Shown here piece by piece: positions 19,756-28,349 of a stretch of 64,000 nucleotides of DNA. The notes under the pieces were generated by a model. That model made no database searches and was not told where the DNA came from. It was given only the letters and a program-made list of their open reading frames with translations. The stretch spans positions 1 through 64,000 of the forward strand of contig CANLKN010000001.1 in NCBI GenBank assembly GCA_947491475.1, given 5' to 3'. The position numbers were made by a program, and so were the translations under genes. Source of the DNA: Akkermansiaceae bacterium (GTDB lineage Bacteria; Verrucomicrobiota; Verrucomicrobiia; Verrucomicrobiales; Akkermansiaceae). Within the stretch, counting starts at the first letter, position 1, and each line of letters begins with the position of its first letter.

Positions 19756-21224
19756 AAACTCTCGATCCCGAAACTCTCCGCTCTGTGGTTGAAACCGTCG
19801 TAGCCCGTTTGGCAGCAAGCCAGGGTCAACCCACTTCATCCGCGCCTGCCGCGTCTTCATCCTGCGGCTGTGCGGGCTCATCCTCCACCGGCCAGCGCGG
19901 CGTGTTCGACTGCGTGACCAAGGCTGCCGAGGCCGCCAACGATGCGCATCTCAAATTGAAGAAACTCGGCGTCGCCGGTCGTGCCAAGGTGATCGAAATC
20001 GTCAAGCATCTCGCCGTTTCCAACGCCGAGCCATGGGGCCGTTTCGAGATGGATGAAACCAAGATCGGCCGTGTCGATCACAAGATCGCCAAGCTCCAGA
20101 TCACCAAAAACGTGCCCGGCACCGAATGGCTCCAACCTTATGCCATGAGCGGTGACGGCGGCATCACCCTCGAGGAATACGCGCCCTTTGGCGTGATCGG
20201 CGCCATCCTGCCCGTCACCCACTCGGTTCCCACGCTCACCGGCAACGTCATCAACATGGTGGCCGCCGGCAACTCGATCGTATTCAACCCGCACCCCGGC
20301 GGTGCCCGCAGCGCTGCCATGGCTGTGCGCGCTTACAACGAGGCCATCTTCCGCGAGATCGGAGTTGATAACATCATCACCACCATCGAGAAACCGACAC
20401 TCGAGTCCTTCGATGCCATCTGCAAGAATCCACTGATTCCACTGCTTGCCATCACCGGCGGCCCGGGGGTCGTCAATGCCGCGATGCAATCCGGCAAGCG
20501 CTCCATTTGTGCCGGTCCAGGCAATCCGGTGGTCGTGGTTGATGAGACTGCGGACCTGGCCAAAGCCGCGCGCAGCGTCATCGAAGGCGGAGCCTTCGAC
20601 AATAACCTGCTCTGCATCGGCGAGAAGGTGGTGTTTGTGGTTGGTTCCGTGTTCAACCGTTTCTGCGAGGAGCTCACCAAGGCCGGTGCCGCCCGCATCA
20701 ATGCGCAGCAACTCGAAAAACTCACTGCCGCGGCCTTCACCATCAAACCGGGCGAAGGCGGCGGATGCGCCCATGCCTCTGTCAACCGTGCCCTGGTCGG
20801 TGCCGATCCCGCGGTGCTGGCCCAACACGCCGGTGCCACCATTCCGGCCGGAACCCAGATGCTTTTCGCCGAAACGGACGTGGACCATCCATTCGTGCAG
20901 GAAGAGCAGATGATGCCGATGATGCCCATCGTTTCCTGCCCGGACTTCGAGACCGCAGTGCGCGAAGCCAAGCGCGCCGAGCACAACTACCGCCACTCCG
21001 CCATCATCCACACGCTCGACGTGAACCACATGACCTACATGGCCAAGGTGATGGACACCACCATCTTCGTCAAGAACGGCCCGTCCGTCGCCGGCCTCGG
21101 CCTCGGTGGCGAAGGCTACCTCTCCTACTCCATCGCCACCACGACGGGCGAGGGGATCACCACTCCCAAGACCTTCACCCGTATCCGCCGCTGCGTCCTG
21201 GTAGAAAATCTCCGCATTATCTAA
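19752..21224 (+). CDS. CoA-acylating aldehyde dehydrogenase of the microcompartment (PduP-like)
   Basis: Oxidises an aldehyde (lactaldehyde in related loci) with NAD+ and CoA to acyl-CoA inside the shell. The N-terminus (DPETLRSVVETVVARLAAS, residues 5-23) is an amphipathic helix of encapsulation-peptide type. A Ser/Ala linker with an odd Cys-Gly-Cys (SSSCGCAGSSS) joins it to the catalytic domain. That domain shows EYAPFGVIGAILPVTHSVPT, NSIVFNPHPGG, ITGGPGVV and GPGNPVVVVDE, and the active-site cysteine in GAFDNNLLCIGEK. Length 490 matches BMC aldehyde dehydrogenases. Its first codons overlap the BMC-P stop. Confidence 0.95.
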   Translation: MKTLDPETLRSVVETVVARLAASQGQPTSSAPAASSSCGCAGSSSTGQRGVFDCVTKAAEAANDAHLKLKKLGVAGRAKVIEIVKHLAVSNAEPWGRFEMDETKIGRVDHKIAKLQITKNVPGTEWLQPYAMSGDGGITLEEYAPFGVIGAILPVTHSVPTLTGNVINMVAAGNSIVFNPHPGGARSAAMAVRAYNEAIFREIGVDNIITTIEKPTLESFDAICKNPLIPLLAITGGPGVVNAAMQSGKRSICAGPGNPVVVVDETADLAKAARSVIEGGAFDNNLLCIGEKVVFVVGSVFNRFCEELTKAGAARINAQQLEKLTAAAFTIKPGEGGGCAHASVNRALVGADPAVLAQHAGATIPAGTQMLFAETDVDHPFVQEEQMMPMMPIVSCPDFETAVREAKRAEHNYRHSAIIHTLDVNHMTYMAKVMDTTIFVKNGPSVAGLGLGGEGYLSYSIATTTGEGITTPKTFTRIRRCVLVENLRII

Positions 21225-21236
21225 GACCAAAGACTT

Positions 21237-21269
<33 letters not shown>

Positions 21270-21300
21270 AAAGAGCAAGCACCGCGTGAAGCTCCCCTAA

Positions 21301-21335
21301 TAACCAATATCCAATAACTAATAACCGTTACCCAA
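21301..21335 (+). repeat. Five degenerate heptamers abutting a start codon
   Basis: Five successive 7-base units of pattern TA(A/T/C)C(C/T)(A/G)(A/T), such as TAACCAA and TATCCAA, run up to and include the first base of ATG 21335. No Shine-Dalgarno sequence is present in the tract. Confidence 0.8.
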
Positions 21336-21589
21336 TGATCCCCGCCCAAGTCGTCGGCCATGCCGTGAGCAGCCATGCGCATCCTTCCTTGAAGGGTTGC
21401 AAAATGCTGCTCTGCCAGGCGCTCGATGCCGCGGGTTTTCCCCAGGGGGCGCCGATGGTGGCCATCGACCTCTTCGGTGCCGGCATGCACTCCAAGGTCT
21501 TCGTCTCCACCGACGGCATCGGTGCCCGCCACATCGTCCACGACGATAGATCACCCGTTAGAAATTTCATCCAGGGAGTGATCGACTGA
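21335..21589 (+). CDS. Microcompartment pentameric vertex protein (BMC-P), second copy
   Basis: An 84-residue short EutN/CcmL-type protein: MIPAQVVGHAVSSHAHPSLKGCKMLLCQAL, then MVAIDLFGAGMHSKVFVSTDG. The family core G-A-G is kept, but the usual GEG-V is replaced by GMHSKV, and the C-terminal beta hairpin is short (VRNFIQGVID). It is probably still a pentamer. It is preceded directly by a heptamer tract instead of a ribosome site. Confidence 0.9.
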   Translation: MIPAQVVGHAVSSHAHPSLKGCKMLLCQALDAAGFPQGAPMVAIDLFGAGMHSKVFVSTDGIGARHIVHDDRSPVRNFIQGVID

Positions 21590-21596
21590 TCCCCAA

Positions 21597-21624
21597 TTTC
21601 AAATCTCAAATCTCAAATTTCTTT
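21597..21624 (+). repeat. Four heptamers (TTTCAAA type) before third BMC-P gene
   Basis: TTTCAAA, two TCTCAAA units and a TTTCTTT variant follow each other, ending 6 bases before the GTG start at 21631. A tract of the same unit occurs at 28314-28341. Confidence 0.8.
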
Positions 21625-21630
21625 TCCCCA

Positions 21631-21933
21631 GTGCGCGTAGCCCAGGTCATCGGCAGGGTCACCCTGAACATGCAAGACCCCTCCTTCAAGGGCGGGCGCT
21701 GGCTGATGTGCAATCCGCTCGATACCGCACATTTCAATTCCGCCTTCAAGAAACAGCCGCCGCTATCCAAGCAGTTATCGCTGGTCGCCTATGACAATCT
21801 CGGCGCCGGGGAAGGGGACATCGTCGGCATCGTCGAGGGGGCGGAAGCCACCGCGCCATTTGATTACGACATTCCCATCGACGCCATCACCGTCGCCATT
21901 TTCGATTCACTCTCCTACGAGCCACCCAACTGA
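21631..21933 (+). CDS. Microcompartment pentameric vertex protein (BMC-P), third copy
   Basis: A 100-residue EutN/CcmL-fold protein: MRVAQVIGRVTLNMQDPSFKGGRWLMCNP, the core LVAYDNLGAGEGDIVGIVEGAEA and the closing PIDAITVAIFDSL. It uses a GTG start. With the two other BMC-P genes and three BMC-H genes the operon encodes six shell proteins and no BMC-T trimer, as in Planctomycetes-Verrucomicrobia type loci. Twenty bases separate it from the aldolase gene. Confidence 0.95.
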   Translation: MRVAQVIGRVTLNMQDPSFKGGRWLMCNPLDTAHFNSAFKKQPPLSKQLSLVAYDNLGAGEGDIVGIVEGAEATAPFDYDIPIDAITVAIFDSLSYEPPN

Positions 21934-21953
21934 TTTCCAACCTCCGCAAATCC

Positions 21954-23033
21954 ATGAGCAAGAAAGTCTATACCGCCGCTGACATCGAAGCCCTTCTCAA
22001 GGCCGGCAAATCCGGCAGTGACATCCCCGCGGGTGCCGTTCTCACTCCTTCCGCCAAGGATATCCTGCGCGACGGTATCGGTCCGGTGCGTGCCGGTGGT
22101 GCATCCGCCGCAGCCAGCTCCCCCGCCGAGCCGATCCTGCCCGATTACGAATACCACTGGACCCCCGGCAAGGATCCCAAGACTCCGGCGGAAATCGAGG
22201 CCTTCTTCCATTCGCCCGCCATCGTCGCCATCAAGGAGCGCATGGTGGACATCGGCAAGCGCATGTGGGCCCGCGAATACACCGACGGCAACGGCGGGAA
22301 CCTCACCATTCGCGTCGGTGACAACCTCGTGCTCTGCACGCCCACTCTGGTTTCCAAGGGTTTCATGACCGTCGAGCAGATGTGCCTGGTGGACATGGAA
22401 GGCAAGCAACTTGCCGGCAAATACAAGCGCACTTCCGAGTGCATGACTCACCTTGCCATCATGAAGCGCCAGCCCAAGGCCAAGGCCTGCTGCCACGCGC
22501 ATCCGCCGCACGGCACCGCTTTCGCCGTGGCCGGCGTCCAGCCGCCCACCTGCATGATTCCGGAAGCGGAGGTTTTCCTCGGCCAGATCGGCATGGCGGA
22601 CTACCGCACCCCCGGTTCGCCGGCCAATGCCGAGGTCGTCGGCAACGCCGCCGTCGATCACATGGCCGTGCTCATGGTCAACCACGGTGTCATCACCTGG
22701 GGCAAGGACATCGAGGACGCCTATTGGAAGATGGAAAACGTCGAGTCCTACTGCAAAACCGTCTGGGTCGCCTCCCAGCTCAAGGGCGGCCAGCTCCTTA
22801 CCATCACCGGCGGCCAGGCCAAGGAACTCATCGGCCTCCGCAAGTCCCTCGGCATGGACGACAAGCGAGCCAATTGGCAGGAATGCCAACTTTGTGATAA
22901 TTCGGATTTCACTCCCGGCACGGTCTGCCGCATCCCGGACCAGCCTGCTTCCGGCAGCTCACCGAAACTCGATGCCGAAGCCGAGAAACTCGTCCAAGCG
23001 CTCACCGAGCAGATCATCGCGTCGATGAAGTGA
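21954..23033 (+). CDS. Class II aldolase of the microcompartment (fuculose/rhamnulose-phosphate aldolase type)
   Basis: By family precedent it splits L-fuculose-1-phosphate or L-rhamnulose-1-phosphate into DHAP and lactaldehyde, feeding the shell's aldehyde dehydrogenase. The AraD/FucA-like domain (about residues 80-290) shows GNGGNLTIRVGDN, STP-like TPTLVSKGFM, the zinc histidines in CCHAHPPHGTAFA, and MVNHGVITWGKD. The N-terminal 70 residues include two helix-plus-linker blocks (YTAADIEALLKAGKSG; LTPSAKDILRDG), likely shell-targeting. Length 359 exceeds FucA (about 215) for this reason. Last gene of the BMC operon; a small hairpin (GGAGCG...CGCTCC near 23050) and a REP-like element follow. 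Confidence 0.92.
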   Translation: MSKKVYTAADIEALLKAGKSGSDIPAGAVLTPSAKDILRDGIGPVRAGGASAAASSPAEPILPDYEYHWTPGKDPKTPAEIEAFFHSPAIVAIKERMVDIGKRMWAREYTDGNGGNLTIRVGDNLVLCTPTLVSKGFMTVEQMCLVDMEGKQLAGKYKRTSECMTHLAIMKRQPKAKACCHAHPPHGTAFAVAGVQPPTCMIPEAEVFLGQIGMADYRTPGSPANAEVVGNAAVDHMAVLMVNHGVITWGKDIEDAYWKMENVESYCKTVWVASQLKGGQLLTITGGQAKELIGLRKSLGMDDKRANWQECQLCDNSDFTPGTVCRIPDQPASGSSPKLDAEAEKLVQALTEQIIASMK

Positions 23034-23091
23034 TGTGGCGGTTGAGACTGGAGCGATCCAGGAAACGCTCCCCGGTTTGGACATGTCTGAA

Positions 23092-23210
23092 CTGTAGCGG
23101 CGCTCTGTGAGCGTCGATGCTCAAGAACCGCGCAAAGCCTCTTCATAGACTTTCTCGTTGGCATCTCAGCCGCAGGGCCAGCCAGCGACGGTCGCAGACC
23201 GCCGCTACAG
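23092..23210. repeat. REP-like palindromic element, copy 2
   Basis: Inverted arms CTGTAGCGGCGCTCTG and its partner GCAGACCGCCGCTACAG flank a core with GCAAAGCCTCTTCAT and GCCAGCGACG, as in copy 1 at 873. It fills the space between the convergent aldolase and dgt genes and abuts the dgt stop codon exactly, so it could serve as a shared 3'-end structure. Confidence 0.85.
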
Positions 23211-24515
23211 TCATCCGATCAAATCCCCGATTGAGCCGAAGTCCGGCGAGAACAGCCGCTTGTAGGTGCGCGCGGCATAACCATCGGTCATGCCGGCTAG
23301 GAAATCGCAGACCAGCCGGGCGCGTGTCGCCTCGTCGGGCGCGGCGCTGATTTCCGCAGCGGTATCCGCTGGCAGGAGCTGGAAGTCCTGGCCGTCGATG
23401 GTGCCGCCCGCGATGTAGCGTTCGCCGAGCACCTGCCACATCTGCCGCAGCATCCGGCTGCCTTTGTGTTCGAGTTGTTTCAACTGCGGCGATAGAAAAA
23501 CCACTTCGAAGGCCAGACGCTTGAACAAGGTGGACTCCGCTTTGACATCCTCATCGATGACGAGCCGGTAGTGATAACGGTTGGTCGCCGCGCTGAGGAA
23601 ATTCACATCCGTTTCCAGCCGGGTGGACTGGATGTAGCGGCCGATGCGCTTGCCGACAAAGGGATCAACGCGCCGCAGCCGGATCGAGCGCATCAGGTCG
23701 CCGAGCGGCGTGCCTTCGCCCGACGAATGACCGTGTTGTTCCGCCCAGGTCTCGATTTTCTCGATGTTGAGAAACCCGGCGCGCACGCTGTCGGAGAGGT
23801 CGTTGAGCGAGTAGGCTGTGTCGTCCGCCCAATCCATCACCTGGCACTCGATCGACTTGAACTTGTCGCGCACAGCGCCGGGAGGCAGCTCTAACGGAAA
23901 GTCATGGCTTCCCATCGCCCAATTGAGATGCGCCTGCTGGTCATCATAAATGAAGTGATGCTCCGGCGTTTCCCCGCTTGCGGTCTTCAGCTCGGACCAC
24001 AGGGATTTGTATTTCAATATGCCGTCGAGAAACGCGCGGCTTGGGTCCATGCCGGCGCGTTTGGCTGAAAAGATCCGCTCGGTGAGCAGCCGCAAGGTCT
24101 GCGCATTGCCTTCGAATCCGCCATGGTGGAGCATCAGGTGGTTGAGCGTGCGTTCGCCCGCATGGCCGAAGGGCGGGTGGCCGAGGTCATGGGAAAGGCA
24201 GACCGCTTCCACCAGATCCGCATCGATGAAGAAATCGTCCTCCAAGGGACCATCCGGCCGCGATTTGAGCCAATGGCAGATCGACTTGCCGATCTGCGCG
24301 ACCTCCAGCGAGTGTGTCAGCCGCGTGCGGTAGAAATCATACTCGCCGCTCCAGAATACCTGCGTCTTGTTCTGCAGTCGGCGGAATGTCGGCGTGTGCA
24401 GCACCCGGTCGCGGTCGATCTGGAACGGCGAGCGGAAATCGCCTGAATCCGGTTTGCCCGAGAGTCGTTGCGTGTCGAAATCCCCGTAGAAGCGGTTGCG
24501 CATGCCGCAGATCAT
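23211..24515 (-). CDS. dgt: dGTPase-like HD-domain nucleotide triphosphohydrolase
   Basis: A 434-residue protein of the Dgt family, which hydrolyses dGTP (or other dNTPs) to the nucleoside and triphosphate. The HD metal site is complete: RLTHSLEVAQIG supplies the first His, and CLSHDLGHPPFGHAGE the HD pair and further His. FRRLQNKTQVF and the dGTPase-type AYSLNDLSDSVRAGFL segment agree with the family. ATG 24515 is used; an ATG four codons later (24503, MRNRFYGDFD) is equally plausible. It is divergent from the nuo operon across about 280 bases that contain no feature I recognise beyond a small inverted repeat near 24640. Confidence 0.93.
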   Translation of the reverse strand: MICGMRNRFYGDFDTQRLSGKPDSGDFRSPFQIDRDRVLHTPTFRRLQNKTQVFWSGEYDFYRTRLTHSLEVAQIGKSICHWLKSRPDGPLEDDFFIDADLVEAVCLSHDLGHPPFGHAGERTLNHLMLHHGGFEGNAQTLRLLTERIFSAKRAGMDPSRAFLDGILKYKSLWSELKTASGETPEHHFIYDDQQAHLNWAMGSHDFPLELPPGAVRDKFKSIECQVMDWADDTAYSLNDLSDSVRAGFLNIEKIETWAEQHGHSSGEGTPLGDLMRSIRLRRVDPFVGKRIGRYIQSTRLETDVNFLSAATNRYHYRLVIDEDVKAESTLFKRLAFEVVFLSPQLKQLEHKGSRMLRQMWQVLGERYIAGGTIDGQDFQLLPADTAAEISAAPDEATRARLVCDFLAGMTDGYAARTYKRLFSPDFGSIGDLIG

Positions 24516-24793
24516 GGAGTGGGTAACCCGGATTCAAATCACGAAATTCGGGTTCCCGTGATTTGCAAGTGAAGGCGGGCTTGGCAGGGTGGGGGACTTC
24601 ATCCGGGTGGATAATCAGTCGAAAACGCGAATTTTCGTCACTTGCCCAGTGACGTGGCCTCGTGCCACCCATGCGCAGCTCAGCAAGGGGAAATTTTTGC
24701 GAAACCACGCTTGCGGGGTATCTGTCATGCACACATAGTCGCGCGCGACCCGACCGGGGCCCAGAGCGGACCGGACGTGATTTCAATCAAGCC

Positions 24794-26551
24794 ATGAGCG
24801 ACACATCTTCGGCGACTGCGGAACTGACACTGCCTAAAGACCTTGCGGCCGCAAACGGCATGGTGAATGTGCAAATCGACGGCGTCTGGCACCAGTTTCC
24901 CAAAGGCACGCGGATGATCGAAGCCTGCCGGAAAGTCGGCACCATCGTCCCACACTATTGCTACCACCCGAAGCTGAGCTCGCCCGGAAACTGCCGGATG
25001 TGCCTCGTCCAGATGGGCATGCCCCCTCGCAGCGCGCCTGGCCAGCAACCGCAGCGCGATGAAAACGGCTACGAGCCGATCGGCTGGATGCCCCGTCCCG
25101 TGATCGCCTGCGCCAACACGGTTTCGGAAAACATGGGCATCCGCACCTCCGGCGAGCTCGTCGAGAAATGCCGCGAGGGCGTGATGGAGTTTCTCCTCAT
25201 CAATCACCCGCTGGATTGCCCGATCTGCGACCAGGCCGGCGAGTGCCGTCTGCAGGAACACTCGGTGGAACACGGCCGCGGTGCCTCGCGCTTCGTGGAC
25301 ATGAAGGTGAAAAAACCGAAAAACGTCGAGATCGGCCCGCGCATCCGGCTCGACGACGAGCGCTGCATCATGTGCAGCCGCTGCATTCGCTTCATGGACG
25401 AGGTCGCTGGTGATCCGGTGCTCGGTTTCACCCAGCGCGGCACCCACACCACTCTAACAGTCCACCCCGGCCGCCTGTTGGATTCCAACTACTCGCTCAA
25501 CACCGCCGACATCTGCCCGGTCGGCGCGCTGACATCGAATGATTTCCGCTTCCAGATGCGGGTCTGGTTTCTCAAAGAAACCCCGACCATCGATGTGAAC
25601 TGCGGCACCGGCACCAACATCACCGTCTGGGCCCGCGGCAATACGATCCACCGCATCACCCCGCGCCAGAATGACGAGGTGAACTCGACCTGGATGCCGG
25701 ACTCCCATCGTCTTAACTTCCACTACATCGATGGCGAGGCGCGCTTCACCGAACCGCTCTCCAAGGTGGATGCCCAGCATCAAGCGGTTTCCTGGACCGA
25801 TGCGCTGAAAACCGCCGCTGCGAAACTCAAAGCCGTCTCGCCCGGCCAAATCGCCATCATCGCCTCCGGCCGCATGACCAATGAGGAGTTGTATCTAACC
25901 AAATCGCTCGCCGCGCAAATCGGCTCCCCTCACCTCTCGCTCGTGCCGCGTTTCGCCGAACCGGACGCCCTGCTCATCGCCGCCGACCGCAACCCGAACA
26001 CCACCGGCGCGAAACTCGTTCTGGAAACCGAAGACCCCTTCGCCAAACTCGATTCGATCCGCGAAGGAGTGCGCTCGGGACAAATCAAGGCGCTCATCGT
26101 GCTCGGCGAAGACCTGGTCACCGACGCCGGATTCCATTTCTCCGACCTCGCCAACCTGGATTTCCTGGTCCAAACCCAGATTCTCGCCAACCCCACCGCG
26201 CTGGCGGCCGATCTGGTGCTGCCCGCCGCCGCCTTCGCCGAGAAACGCGGCTCAATGGTCAACCTCTCCGGCCGTCTCCAGCGCCTCAACCGCGCCGTGG
26301 AGATGCCCGGCCAGGCACGCGACGACTGGGAAATCCTCCGCGAGCTGATCATCGCCCTGTCCGGTGAAAACAACGATATCCATCTGATCGAGGACGTCTT
26401 TAAGGCCATGGCCGAAGCCGTTCCGCCATTCAGCGGACTCACGCTTTCCAAAATCGGCCACCAAGGCACGCAAGTCCTCGAAACCGGCTATCGGATCCCG
26501 CTGCTCGCCAATGAACGCGCCGCCAAGGCCGCAGGACGAATCAATGGGTGA
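24794..26551 (+). CDS. nuoG: NADH-quinone oxidoreductase subunit G (complex I)
   Basis: The iron-sulfur protein of the peripheral arm of complex I that passes electrons from NADH toward quinone. N-terminal [2Fe-2S] cysteines are in PHYCYHPKLSSPGNCRMC and IACANTV. The His/Cys-ligated cluster is in INHPLDCPICDQAGECRLQEH, and two [4Fe-4S] clusters in DDERCIMCSRCIRF and NTADICPVGAL. A reduced molybdopterin-like domain fills the C-terminus. At 585 residues it is shorter than the E. coli protein (908). ATG 24794 (MSDTSS) is chosen over upstream codons lacking homology. First nuo gene here; nuoE/F and nuoA-D are not adjacent. Confidence 0.95.
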   Translation: MSDTSSATAELTLPKDLAAANGMVNVQIDGVWHQFPKGTRMIEACRKVGTIVPHYCYHPKLSSPGNCRMCLVQMGMPPRSAPGQQPQRDENGYEPIGWMPRPVIACANTVSENMGIRTSGELVEKCREGVMEFLLINHPLDCPICDQAGECRLQEHSVEHGRGASRFVDMKVKKPKNVEIGPRIRLDDERCIMCSRCIRFMDEVAGDPVLGFTQRGTHTTLTVHPGRLLDSNYSLNTADICPVGALTSNDFRFQMRVWFLKETPTIDVNCGTGTNITVWARGNTIHRITPRQNDEVNSTWMPDSHRLNFHYIDGEARFTEPLSKVDAQHQAVSWTDALKTAAAKLKAVSPGQIAIIASGRMTNEELYLTKSLAAQIGSPHLSLVPRFAEPDALLIAADRNPNTTGAKLVLETEDPFAKLDSIREGVRSGQIKALIVLGEDLVTDAGFHFSDLANLDFLVQTQILANPTALAADLVLPAAAFAEKRGSMVNLSGRLQRLNRAVEMPGQARDDWEILRELIIALSGENNDIHLIEDVFKAMAEAVPPFSGLTLSKIGHQGTQVLETGYRIPLLANERAAKAAGRING

Positions 26552-26554
26552 GAG

Positions 26555-26582
26555 GTTACATGTTATTTGTTAAAAGTTATTA
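26555..26582 (+). repeat. Four degenerate heptamers (GTTA type) after nuoG
   Basis: Four consecutive 7-base units all starting GTTA (for example GTTACAT and GTTATTT) fill the spacer between nuoG and the four-helix-bundle gene, ending 10 bases before ATG 26592. Confidence 0.8.
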
Positions 26583-26591
26583 GGAAAAAAT

Positions 26592-27005
26592 ATGGATCGC
26601 GAATCGCTCAGAACGTTTGAAGATCTGGAATGTTGGAAGGCATGCCGGGAACTCCGTGTTTTCGTGGCCCGGAAGTTCTGCAAGGCGCTTCCAAAAGACG
26701 AACGCTACCGGATGGGCGATCAAATCCTGCGTGCGGCCAGATCCACCACCGCCAACATTGCTGAAGGCTGCGGACGCTTCCACTATCTCGACAACGCCAA
26801 GTTCTGCTCGAATGCCCGTGGTTCCTGCTGGGAAACCATCGACCATATGATCACAGCAGCCGATGAAGACCTGGTAAGTGAAGAGATTCTCATTCAAGGC
26901 CGTGAGATTGCCACCAAAGCCGTGGCACTCCTGAACGGCTACATTTCTTACCTCAGAAAAGCCGCCACCACCAAACCCAGCCACGAGGGTGGATCATCCA
27001 AATAA
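26592..27005 (+). CDS. Four-helix-bundle protein (S23/IVS type)
   Basis: A 137-residue protein of the family named after ORFs in 23S rRNA intervening sequences: FEDLECWKACRELRVFVARKF, then GDQILRAARSTTANIAEGCGR, and a C-terminal pair of helices ending NGYISYLRK. Members form pentamers of helical bundles; their role is unknown, and they are often found near mobile or phage-like inserts. Its place between nuoG and nuoH is unusual because these genes are normally adjacent. Both flanks are heptamer-repeat tracts, which suggests it arrived as a cassette. Confidence 0.9.
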   Translation: MDRESLRTFEDLECWKACRELRVFVARKFCKALPKDERYRMGDQILRAARSTTANIAEGCGRFHYLDNAKFCSNARGSCWETIDHMITAADEDLVSEEILIQGREIATKAVALLNGYISYLRKAATTKPSHEGGSSK

Positions 27006-27037
27006 CTTCTAACAAATAACTTCTAACAAATTAAACC
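27003..27037 (+). repeat. Five heptamers before nuoH
   Basis: TAACTTC and TAACAAA alternate twice, followed by a TTAAACC variant. The tract starts inside the stop codon of the four-helix gene and ends 9 bases before the GTG start of nuoH. Confidence 0.85.
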
Positions 27038-27046
27038 ACTTCCACC

Positions 27047-28306
27047 GTGCCAGACCTCCTCTTCCAACTCGCCATCATCCTGGTGAAAATCGTCGCGCTG
27101 ACGTTCTGCGTCGTGCTGCCGCTCGTTCCCATTTCGGTTTACTTCGAGCGTCGCTTCTGCGCCGTCATCCAGGACCGCGTGGGGCCGAACCGCACAGGCA
27201 TTCCCCTCACCTTGTTAGGCTTCAAGAAGGACTTCCACTTCTTCGGCCTGATCCAGCCGATGGCTGACGGCGTGAAACTCTTCCTCAAAGAGGACTTCAC
27301 TCCCAACTACGTCCGCAAGGCCTTCTATTGGCTGGCACCCGCGCTCACCGTCGCACCGGCGCTCATCACCGTCTGCGTGGTGCCCTTCGGCTCGCCAATC
27401 ACCCTCTTCGGCCACAAGGAAAATCTCGTCATCGCGGATCTCGATGTCGGCCCGCTGTTTGTTTTCGCCGTCTCCTCGCTCACAGTTTACGGCATCACCT
27501 TGGCCGGCTGGTCGTCCAATTCGAAATACCCGCTCATCGGCGGCGTGCGCTCCACCGCGCAGATGATCTCCTACGAAATCGCCCTCGGTCTTTCGATCAT
27601 TCCGGTGCTGCTCTATTTCGGCGAACTCAACCTCGGCAAAATCGTCCAGCATCAGGCTGACCACGGCTGGCTGCTTCTTCCGCTTTGGCAAAATGGCAGC
27701 CTCGGCCTGCCCGATCTGCAAACCGCGCTGTTCTGGATCCCGGCTGTCATCGCCTTCCTCATCTTCACCATTTCCATCTTCGCGGAAACCAACCGCATGC
27801 CCTTCGACCTTCCCGAGTGCGAGACCGAACTCGTCGGCGGCTACCACACCGAATATTCGTCGATGAAATTCGCACTCTTCTTCATGGGCGAATACGCCGC
27901 CATGGTCATCGGCTCGGCGCTGATCGTCACCCTCTTCCTTGGCGGATGGTCGCTCGGCTTCGGCCTGGACAAATACATCGCGGATTTCCATATCGGCGGC
28001 TTCCACTTCGGTGGGCTGATTCATCTCGGCATTTTCATCGCCAAACTCATCGCCTTCATCCTGTTCTTCATCCTCGTCCGCTGGACCGTGCCGCGTTTCC
28101 GCTACGACCAACTCATGAAACTCGGCTGGGTGATCTTCTTCGAGGCCGCACTCATCAATGTCTTTCTCGCGGCGCTCATCATCGCCGCACCGGAGCTAAC
28201 CGCCGCCATCATCGGCATCGGTGCCGTATTGCTCATCGCCGTCACCGCCGCCATCATCTGGGTCGCCAAAGTTTCCGAGGAGCACCCGAAGCCATTGCGC
28301 GCCTGA
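27047..28306 (+). CDS. nuoH: NADH-quinone oxidoreductase subunit H
   Basis: The membrane subunit that with NuoB/D/I forms the quinone site of complex I. It has about nine hydrophobic segments and the family motifs YFERRFCAVIQDRVGPNRTG, IQPMADGVKLFLKED, the GWSSNSKYPLIGGVRSTAQMISYE loop, AETNRMPFDLPECETELVGGYHTEYSSMKFALFFMGEY, and RWTVPRFRYDQLMKLGW. Its 419 residues include a longer insertion (around 195-225) than in E. coli (325). The start is GTG. It directly follows a heptamer tract and precedes nuoI. Confidence 0.96.
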   Translation: MPDLLFQLAIILVKIVALTFCVVLPLVPISVYFERRFCAVIQDRVGPNRTGIPLTLLGFKKDFHFFGLIQPMADGVKLFLKEDFTPNYVRKAFYWLAPALTVAPALITVCVVPFGSPITLFGHKENLVIADLDVGPLFVFAVSSLTVYGITLAGWSSNSKYPLIGGVRSTAQMISYEIALGLSIIPVLLYFGELNLGKIVQHQADHGWLLLPLWQNGSLGLPDLQTALFWIPAVIAFLIFTISIFAETNRMPFDLPECETELVGGYHTEYSSMKFALFFMGEYAAMVIGSALIVTLFLGGWSLGFGLDKYIADFHIGGFHFGGLIHLGIFIAKLIAFILFFILVRWTVPRFRYDQLMKLGWVIFFEAALINVFLAALIIAAPELTAAIIGIGAVLLIAVTAAIIWVAKVSEEHPKPLRA

Positions 28307-28313
28307 CACCGGA

Positions 28314-28341
28314 TTTCAAATCTCAAATTTCAAATTTCAAA
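28314..28341 (+). repeat. Four heptamers (TTTCAAA type) before nuoI
   Basis: Three TTTCAAA units and one TCTCAAA in direct succession, ending 8 bases before ATG 28350. This is the same unit as the tract at 21597 in the BMC operon. Confidence 0.85.
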
Positions 28342-28349
28342 TCCCCCAC

